This document shows positions 5,916 through 10,030 of a stretch of 10,030 nucleotides of DNA, piece by piece; the stretch's first letter is position 1; the number at the start of each line of letters is the position of its first letter. Source of the stretch: JACDAN01 sp036554945 (lineage in GTDB: Bacteria > Actinomycetota > Thermoleophilia > Gaiellales > Gaiellaceae); NCBI GenBank assembly GCA_036554945.1, contig DATBMH010000014.1, positions 1 through 10,030 on the forward strand, read 5' to 3'. The position numbers and the translations under genes are program-made. Under the pieces are notes generated by a model, which saw nothing but the letters and a program-made list of their open reading frames with translations, ran no database searches and had not been told where the DNA came from.

Positions 5916-5937
5916 CGGTACTACAGGTGACGTACCG
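5916..5937. promoter_or_regulatory. Inverted repeat upstream of the reductase-hydrolase-sigma operon
   Basis: The sequence cggtac (5916-5921) is matched by gtaccg (5932-5937) across a 10-nt spacer, 15 nt before the first start codon of the operon. The position suits an operator or a leader hairpin. The arms are short and no partner regulator is evident. Confidence 0.25.
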
Positions 5938-5952
5938 ACACTGGAGGCTCTC

Positions 5953-6504
5953 ATGCGCAAGCTCATTGCATCGTTCTTCATCTCTCTGGACGGCGTCGTC
6001 GAGGCGCCGGACCGATGGCACTTCCCCTACTTCAACGGCGAGATGGGGCAGGCCGTGGGCGAGGCGATCGCGGCAACCGACACGCTCCTGCTCGGCCGCC
6101 GCGGGTACGAGGAGTGGGCCGCCTACTGGCCGCACCAGGATCCGGCGTCGGATCCGTTCGTGTCGATCATGAACGAGACGCCGAAGGTCGTAGCCTCGAC
6201 GACGCTCGAGAAGGTCGACTGGCAGAACTCGACGCTGCTCGAGGGCGACCTCGCCGATGGCGTCACCGCGCTGAAGGCGAAGCCCGGAGAGAACATCGGC
6301 ATGTCGGGGAGCGCCACGCTCGTGCGCTCGCTGCTCGAGCAGGGTCTTCTCGACGAGCTGCGGCTGCTCGTGCACCCGCTCGTCGTCGGCAAGGGCGCGA
6401 AGCTGTTCCCGGACGGCTCGCCGCCCGTGTCGCTCGAGCTCGCCGACTCGCGGACGTTCTCGACCGGCGTGCTCGACCTGACCTACCGCCCGGTGGCCGC
6501 GTGA
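5953..6504 (+). CDS. Dihydrofolate reductase family protein (RibD C-terminal-like)
   Basis: The 183-residue product belongs to the RibD-C/DHFR-like reductase group (the YwjB/YyaP type), which binds NADPH in a DHFR fold. Most members have no known substrate and need not make tetrahydrofolate. Family landmarks are RKLIASFFISLDGVVEAPD (2-20), TLLLGRRGYEEWAAYWP (44-60), the cofactor-site phrase GENIGMSGSATLVRSLLEQG (112-131), and DELRLLVHPLVVGKGAKLFPD (134-154). Length is typical and no signal peptide is present. The ATG at 5953 has ggag 6 nt upstream (5943-5946) and begins exactly at the family start; an upstream ATG at 5896 adds unrelated residues. It is the first gene of an operon: its TGA overlaps the GTG of the hydrolase by 4 nt. 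Confidence 0.9.
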   Translation: MRKLIASFFISLDGVVEAPDRWHFPYFNGEMGQAVGEAIAATDTLLLGRRGYEEWAAYWPHQDPASDPFVSIMNETPKVVASTTLEKVDWQNSTLLEGDLADGVTALKAKPGENIGMSGSATLVRSLLEQGLLDELRLLVHPLVVGKGAKLFPDGSPPVSLELADSRTFSTGVLDLTYRPVAA

Positions 6505-7316
6505 GCGGCCAGCGGACAGTCCGCTCGAGGGACGGGACGACGATCGCCTACGACGTCGTCGGCGACGGGCCCGCGCTGATCCTCGTCGGCGGCGCGTTCA
6601 GCTTCCGCGGGTACAAGAGCTGGAAGCAGCTCACCGAGCTGCTCGCGCCGCGGTTCACCGTGCTCAGCTACGACCGGCGCGGGCGCGGCGACTCGGGCGA
6701 CGCGCCCGAGTACGCGGTCGAGCTGGAGATCGAGGATCTCGACGCCCTCGTCGAGGCGGCGGACGGATCGGCGAACGTGTTCGGGATGTCGTCCGGCGGC
6801 GTGCTCGCCCTGCGGGCAGCCGCGGTCGGCGTCCCGATCCGGCGGGCGGTTGTCTACCAGCCGCCGTTCAGCGTCGACGCGAGCGGACACCTGCCGCCGC
6901 CCGACTTCGAGCCGCGGCTCCTCGAGCTCGTGCGCTCCGGGCGGCGAGGCGCCGCCGCGAGCTACTTCATGCGCCAGGGGATCGGGGTACCGCGCGGGTT
7001 CGTCGTGCTCTTCCGGCTCGCGCTGCCGCTGTGGCGGAACCTCGAGGCGGTCGCGCACACGCTGCCGTACGACTATGCAGTGATGGACGGGACGGTGCAC
7101 GGGAAGCCGCTCGCGCGCGAGCCGTGGGCGTCGATCGCGACGCCCACGCTCGTCGTCGACGGCGGCAAGAGCCCCGCCTCGCTCCGCAAGGCGGCGGACG
7201 CGCTCGCGGCGCACATGCCCGACGCGCGGCGGCTCACACTCCCGGGCCAGGGCCACAATGTCTCGATGAAGGTGCTCGCGCCCGTGCTGGAGGAGTTCCT
7301 GCGTGACCGTCGCTGA
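6501..7316 (+). CDS. Alpha/beta hydrolase
   Basis: The 271-residue product has the alpha/beta hydrolase fold and a full catalytic triad. The nucleophile Ser97 is in GMSSGG, the acid Asp220 in TLVVDGGKSP and the base His252 in LPGQGHNVS. SYDRRGRGDSGD (56-67) is the usual strand-5 motif of esterases and lipase-like hydrolases. The common HGxG oxyanion-hole motif reads VGGAFS here. It has no signal peptide, so it probably acts on a cytoplasmic ester, amide or lipid substrate that cannot be named. The start is the GTG at 6501, which shares GTGA with the stop of the reductase gene; this implies translational coupling. Its 3' end overlaps the sigma factor start by 14 nt. In Mycobacterium tuberculosis, sigG also neighbours an alpha/beta-hydrolase lipase gene (Rv0183), which makes the pairing here meaningful. 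Confidence 0.9.
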   Translation: MSGQRTVRSRDGTTIAYDVVGDGPALILVGGAFSFRGYKSWKQLTELLAPRFTVLSYDRRGRGDSGDAPEYAVELEIEDLDALVEAADGSANVFGMSSGGVLALRAAAVGVPIRRAVVYQPPFSVDASGHLPPPDFEPRLLELVRSGRRGAAASYFMRQGIGVPRGFVVLFRLALPLWRNLEAVAHTLPYDYAVMDGTVHGKPLAREPWASIATPTLVVDGGKSPASLRKAADALAAHMPDARRLTLPGQGHNVSMKVLAPVLEEFLRDRR

Positions 7317-8335
7317 GGCACCCGACCCGCGCGTGCTCGATGCGGCGCGCCGCGGTGACGAGGACGCATTCCTCCGGCTCGTCGAGCCGCATCGCCGTGA
7401 GCTCCATGCGCACTGCTACCGCATGGTGGGCTCGCTGCAAGACGCGGAGGACGCGCTCCAGGAGACGCTTCTTCGTGCCTGGCGCGGGCTCGGTGGGTTC
7501 CAAGGCGGCAAGCCGCTCCGGCCGTGGCTCTACAAGATCGCCACGAACGTGAGCCTGGACGCAATCGCGAAGCGACCGAAGCGCGTGGTGCGGCTCGACG
7601 AAGCGCCATGGCAGCCGGCCGACGGCCCGGGCACGCCGCTCGCCGAGTCGATCTGGATCGAGCCGTACCCGGACGAGCACCTCGGGCTCGAGGACGGCTA
7701 CGCGGCGCCCGAGGCGCGGTACGAGCAGCGGGAGAGCGTCGAGCTTCGCGTTCATCGCGGCGCTCCAGCACCTGCCCGCGCGCCAGCGGGCGGTACTGAT
7801 CCTGCGCGAGGTGCTCGGCTTCTCGGCGCGCGAGGTCGCGCAGTCGCTCGATACGACCGCCGCGTCCGTCAACAGCGCGCTCCAGCGCGCGCGAAGGACG
7901 GTCGAGGACGTGCTACCCGAGCAGTCGCAACAGGCGACGCTACGGTCATTGGGGGACGACGCCCTGCGCGGGCTCGTCGAGCGCTACGTCGCGGCGTGGG
8001 AGAGCCGAAACGTCGACGCGATGGTGTCGCTGCTCGTCGAGGACGCGACCTTCGCGATGCCGCCGTTCCCATGCTGGTTCAGCGGTCGGGAGGACGTCGC
8101 GGCGTTCGTCTCGCGGTTTACGCCGACGTTGCGCTACGTCGCCACGCGCGCGGGCGGGCAGCCGGCCGTCGCGTGGTACATCCTCGCCGAGGAACGGGGA
8201 GTCTTCATGCCCGCCTCCATCGAGGTGCTTGCGCTCGAGGGGGAGCGCGTGAAGGAGATCACCGCGTTCGCCGACACCGAGTCGCTGTTCCCGCGGTTCG
8301 GCTTGCCTGCGCAGCTTCCAGCGTCAGATGACTAG
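7303..8335 (+). pseudogene. SigG-type ECF sigma factor with SnoaL-like C-terminus, split by a frameshift
   Basis: Reading from the GTG at 7303 (ggagga at 7289-7294, 8 nt upstream) gives sigma region 2: EDAFLRLVEPHRRELHAHCY, then AEDALQETLLRAWRGL and PWLYKIATNVSLDAI (about 20-88). The linker has the subfamily mark WIEPYPDEHL, and the frame stays right to YEQRESVEL (residue 148). It then fails. The next frame continues without loss: FIAALQHLPARQRAVLILRE, VLGFSAREVAQSLDTTAASV and NSALQRARRTVEDVL are region 4. A SnoaL-like domain follows (LVERYVAAWESRNVDAMVSL to FPRFGLP), ending at the TAG at 8333-8335. One extra c in cttcgcg near 7747 explains it; without it the protein is 343 residues, normal for the SigG-like group. 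It is either a real mutation or a sequencing or assembly error. As written, region 2 and region 4 are not joined. Confidence 0.88.
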
Positions 8336-8420
8336 CCCAGGCGAACCCGTGGCCAGAGCCGAGCGTGGTGGCGCGGTCGCGCTCATCTGCACACCGGTCC
8401 GAGCAGGTGACGAGTGACCG

Positions 8421-8440
8421 AGGGCCGATGAGTCGGCTCT
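8421..8440 (+). terminator. Hairpin between the sigma factor and cupin genes
   Basis: The sequence agggccga-tgag-tcggctct folds into an 8-bp stem (one G-T pair) with a 4-nt loop, 85 nt after the sigma stop and 27 nt before the cupin start. It is a compact stem with no long T-run. It could end the operon or lie in the cupin leader, just before its ribosome site. Confidence 0.35.
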
Positions 8441-8467
8441 TCGCCCTCGAGGGAAAGGAGCATGCAG

Positions 8468-8827
8468 ATGCACGTCATCAAGCGCGACCAGCTGCCGCGG
8501 AGTGAGATTGCCCACGAACTGGTCGGCACCGAGCACGGGCTCGACATCACGGTTCTCTTCGTCGAGGCAGCTCCCGGCCGCGGCCCCGCGCTGCACCGGC
8601 ACCCCTACGCCGAGCTCTTCATCGTCGAGGAGGGCGATGCGACGTTTACCGTCGCCGGAGAGGAGCAACAGGTTCGGGCGGGCGACATCGTCGTCGCGCG
8701 CCCGGATCAGCCACACTCGTTCGTCAACTCGGGCAGGCAACCGCTTCGACAGATCGACATCCACCTGAGCGCCAGCTTCAGCACCGAGTGGCTCGATGAT
8801 CCCGTCGACCCGACCGAACGACGATAG
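8468..8827 (+). CDS. Small cupin-domain protein
   Basis: The 119-residue product is a single-domain cupin with an intact metal site. Motif 1 is GPALHRHPYAELFIVEEG with His43, His45 and Glu49. Motif 2 is GDIVVARPDQPHSFVNSG with His83. Three His and one Glu normally bind Fe, Mn, Ni or Zn in a beta barrel. Such small cupins serve as isomerases, dioxygenases or ligand sensors, and nothing here fixes the substrate. The start is set at the ATG at 8468 because aaggag (8455-8460) stands 7 nt before it; an in-frame ATG at 8462 is only 1 nt from that site. It is on the operon strand, 132 nt after the sigma factor, and may be read through from it or have its own promoter. It converges with the TetR gene. 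Confidence 0.88.
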   Translation: MHVIKRDQLPRSEIAHELVGTEHGLDITVLFVEAAPGRGPALHRHPYAELFIVEEGDATFTVAGEEQQVRAGDIVVARPDQPHSFVNSGRQPLRQIDIHLSASFSTEWLDDPVDPTERR

Positions 8828-8839
8828 GAGTCGCATCAG

Positions 8840-8884
8840 TGAGTCGGGCCGCGCAGCGAGGGCGCAGCGTATCGCGGCGACTCA
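8840..8884. terminator. Bidirectional terminator candidate between convergent genes
   Basis: The arms tgagtcg (8840-8846) and cgactca (8878-8884) pair, and inside them ccgcg (8849-8853) pairs with cgcgg (8873-8877). The result is a 12-bp stem with a 2-nt bulge and a 19-nt loop. It lies between the stops of the cupin (8827) and TetR (8930) genes, where a shared terminator is expected. There is no T-tract on either side. Confidence 0.5.
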
Positions 8885-8929
8885 ACCCGTCAGTCTCGTG
8901 TGGCTGGGGCTGGGAGCGGTCGAGGCGGC

Positions 8930-9538
8930 CTAGCTCACGTTGAAGCCTCGGACCAGCGTCGTGAGGGAGTCGCGCCAAGCACGTTCCTCCTCGCCTGCAG
9001 GGAGGATGCGCAGGACCGTATTCCGGAGCTCGGAGTTTGCGAGACCCTCGCACATGGCGTTGAACGCCACCGCTCCGTCTCGCACGGACGTCGAGCCGAG
9101 CTGGCCGGCGTCGGCAACGCGCTGAACCTTGGCCAGAAGCCGAGCGAGCGCGTGTTCTCGCGCCTCGGTGAGCTCGGGCCCGACACGAAAGTCGGGCACG
9201 ATTCGCTGGAAGGCGATGCGATACAGAGCTGGATGCTCGAGGACGAGACGCCGGTAGACGGACACGCCGTTCTCGACCAGGTCGGCGGCGGGATCGTCGG
9301 TCTCGGCCATGTTGTCCATTCCGTCGGCGAGAAAGGTGTATGCGTCCTGCGCGAGCGCATCGACGAGAAGCGCCTCCTTCGACCCGAACAGGCTGTAGAC
9401 GGCTCTCGTGCTCGTGCCCGCCCTCTCTGCGACTGCCCGCACGGAGAGAGCGGGCGCTCCGCCCTCGGCGACGAGCTGCTCTGCCACCGCACGAAGGGTT
9501 GCCCGGGTCTCCTCGTCGTGAACTCGCGGCCGGCCCAC
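8930..9538 (-). CDS. TetR-family transcriptional regulator
   Basis: The 202-residue product has the standard TetR layout. Residues 1-58 hold the DNA-binding domain: GRPRVHDEETRATLRAVAEQ, then PALSVRAVAERAGTSTRAVY and SLFGSKEALL, with the recognition helix at about 40-50. The C-terminal helical part (60-202), with YRRLVLEHPALYRIAFQRIV and the late MCEGLANSELR, resembles TetR_C domains of the WHG kind and would bind an unknown ligand and form the dimer. The start is a GTG at 9538, giving the usual MGRPR opening; no good Shine-Dalgarno is seen, so a leaderless or weakly translated message is possible. The divergent neighbour at 9622 and the palindromes 17-47 nt upstream suggest that it represses itself and that neighbour. 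Confidence 0.92.
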   Translation of the reverse strand: MGRPRVHDEETRATLRAVAEQLVAEGGAPALSVRAVAERAGTSTRAVYSLFGSKEALLVDALAQDAYTFLADGMDNMAETDDPAADLVENGVSVYRRLVLEHPALYRIAFQRIVPDFRVGPELTEAREHALARLLAKVQRVADAGQLGSTSVRDGAVAFNAMCEGLANSELRNTVLRILPAGEEERAWRDSLTTLVRGFNVS

Positions 9539-9555
9539 CTTGCAATCGTAGCGTG

Positions 9556-9585
9556 ACGTGTTACGTTACACGTTACGTAACGTGT
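9556..9585. promoter_or_regulatory. Overlapping palindromic operators between tetR-like gene and divergent gene
   Basis: The 18-bp sequence acacgttacgtaacgtgt (9568-9585) is a perfect palindrome. The 18-bp sequence acgtgttacgttacacgt (9556-9573) is a palindrome with one mismatched pair (16 of 18 bases), and overlaps the first by 6 bp. Both contain the gttac/gtaac words typical of TetR operators. The block is AT-richer than its surroundings and lies in the 83-nt gap between two divergent genes, so bound TetR dimers could block both promoters. Confidence 0.8.
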
Positions 9586-9621
9586 CGCAAAAGAGGTCTT
9601 GAAAGGAAGGCGGAGGTTCGA

Positions 9622-10030
9622 ATGCAGCACTCGATGCGCTCGTCGGTGATCGGTGCGGGAGTGGCCGTGTCCACACTGCTCGCCGCACTCGCGGTTGTGC
9701 CCGCGGCCATGGGCGTCAAGCCGACGCGGGAGATCGTTCCGGCGCCGCCGGACAGGGTCATCGGCGACCAGTGCGCCTTTCGAGTCAACGCTCATATCGA
9801 CGGCGTCGAGATCAACACGACGTTCACCGACAAGGCGGGAAACCCCGTGAAGCTCTTGGGCGTCTTTCCCGGCAACAGGCTGACCTTGACCAATCTCGAG
9901 ACGGGCAAGTCGATCACCCTGGCCGCCACCGGATCCTTCCAGGCGCGGGCTCAGCCCGACGGTTCGACAGCCTTCTCCGTAACCGGCAACGGGCCCTGGT
10001 TCCCCAACCCGGTGTCCGGTGAGCCTGGCA
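9622..10030 (+). CDS. Secreted protein of unknown function, N-terminal part (runs off right edge)
   Basis: The frame opens at the ATG at 9622 (ggagg at 9612-9616, 5 nt upstream) and is still open at the window end, with 136 codons visible. The opening MQHSMRSSVIGAGVAVSTLL followed by AALAVVPAAMGVKP is a classic signal peptide: an Arg, a hydrophobic core at about 9-29, and an AxG-type cleavage region near PAAMG. There is no lipobox Cys. The visible mature part, with DRVIGDQCAFRVNAHIDGVE, FPGNRLTLTNLETGKSITLA and FSVTGNGPWFPNP, reads as beta-strand-rich, with alternating polar and hydrophobic residues and many Thr, Asn and Gly. I do not recognise a named family. It faces away from the TetR gene and shares its operator, so its export is probably controlled by a small-molecule signal. 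An in-frame ATG at 9634 is a less likely start. Confidence 0.85.
   Translation, partial: MQHSMRSSVIGAGVAVSTLLAALAVVPAAMGVKPTREIVPAPPDRVIGDQCAFRVNAHIDGVEINTTFTDKAGNPVKLLGVFPGNRLTLTNLETGKSITLAATGSFQARAQPDGSTAFSVTGNGPWFPNPVSGEPG

Larger units (their letters stand above)
5323..5952. other. 630-nt gene-poor stretch containing a tRNA remnant
   Basis: Several frames are open on both strands but none reads like a protein; typical fragments are GATGLEPAPSGLT on the plus strand and EGAGSSPVAPVA on the minus strand. These match the kind of peptide produced when a tRNA gene is translated antisense, which fits the tRNA-Asp-like remnant at 5689-5735. The stretch also holds a strong hairpin (5415-5431), short direct repeats such as gcgactgc near 5575-5600, an imperfect repeat of ccggcggt near 5528-5548, and the promoter region of the operon that begins at 5953. 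Confidence 0.6.

Noticed and set aside
5556..5930. Plus-strand frame of 124 codons with the phrase GATGLEPAPSGLT, and the minus-strand frame 5268-5849
   Set aside because: These peptides arise from translating the tRNA-like remnant and its flanks; no protein family is recognisable.
7735..7760. Programmed ribosomal frameshift in the sigma factor gene
   Set aside because: No slippery heptamer or clear downstream stimulatory structure is present at cttcgcg, and other members of this family are single-frame proteins.

Overview
The window is GC-rich with dense, GC-ending codon use, GTG as well as ATG starts, and several genes that overlap at start and stop. Together with the families present (a SigG-type ECF sigma factor with a SnoaL-like tail, a RibD/DHFR-like reductase, a BBE-type FAD oxidase and a TetR regulator), this points to a high-GC actinobacterium. 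A Thermoleophilia/Solirubrobacterales-like soil lineage is my best guess. No rRNA or intact tRNA is present, so the placement rests on style and gene content only.

Layout. Positions 1-71 (-) hold the first 23 codons of an ABC-transporter ATPase that leaves the window on the left. About 379-1869 is an IS110-family insertion sequence: one DEDD transposase on the minus strand, a structured noncoding stretch of about 250 nt downstream of it and about 140 nt upstream. It sits directly against the start codon of a small HTH/coiled-coil protein (1872-2324, +). An extended SDR-like NAD(P) protein (2464-3471, +) follows, then a gene-poor stretch, a flavoprotein oxidase (about 3976-5322, +) and another gene-poor stretch (5323-5952). 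The second stretch carries the 3' half of a tRNA-Asp-like gene on the minus strand, with a hairpin just after it.

From 5953 to 8335 (+) three genes overlap in a tight operon: a RibD-C/DHFR-like reductase, an alpha/beta hydrolase, and an ECF sigma factor broken by a single-base frameshift near 7747. A cupin (8468-8827, +) follows. A convergent TetR regulator (8930-9538, -) is divided from a divergent secreted protein (9622 to the window end, +) by two overlapping palindromes that look like a shared operator.

How the parts may work together. The reductase, hydrolase and sigma factor are probably co-transcribed, and the sigma factor may control its own operon, but as read it is split between region 2 and region 4. 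The TetR protein probably represses itself and the secreted protein. The IS110 element has the ingredients of a bridge-RNA-guided transposon: an intact DEDD/Ser transposase, a short subterminal inverted repeat and a strongly folded noncoding end. It probably displaced the native upstream region of the HTH gene. No defence system, CRISPR array or clearly new multi-gene system is visible. The most promising items are the folded IS110 noncoding end, the tRNA remnant, the sigma-factor frameshift and the TetR operator.
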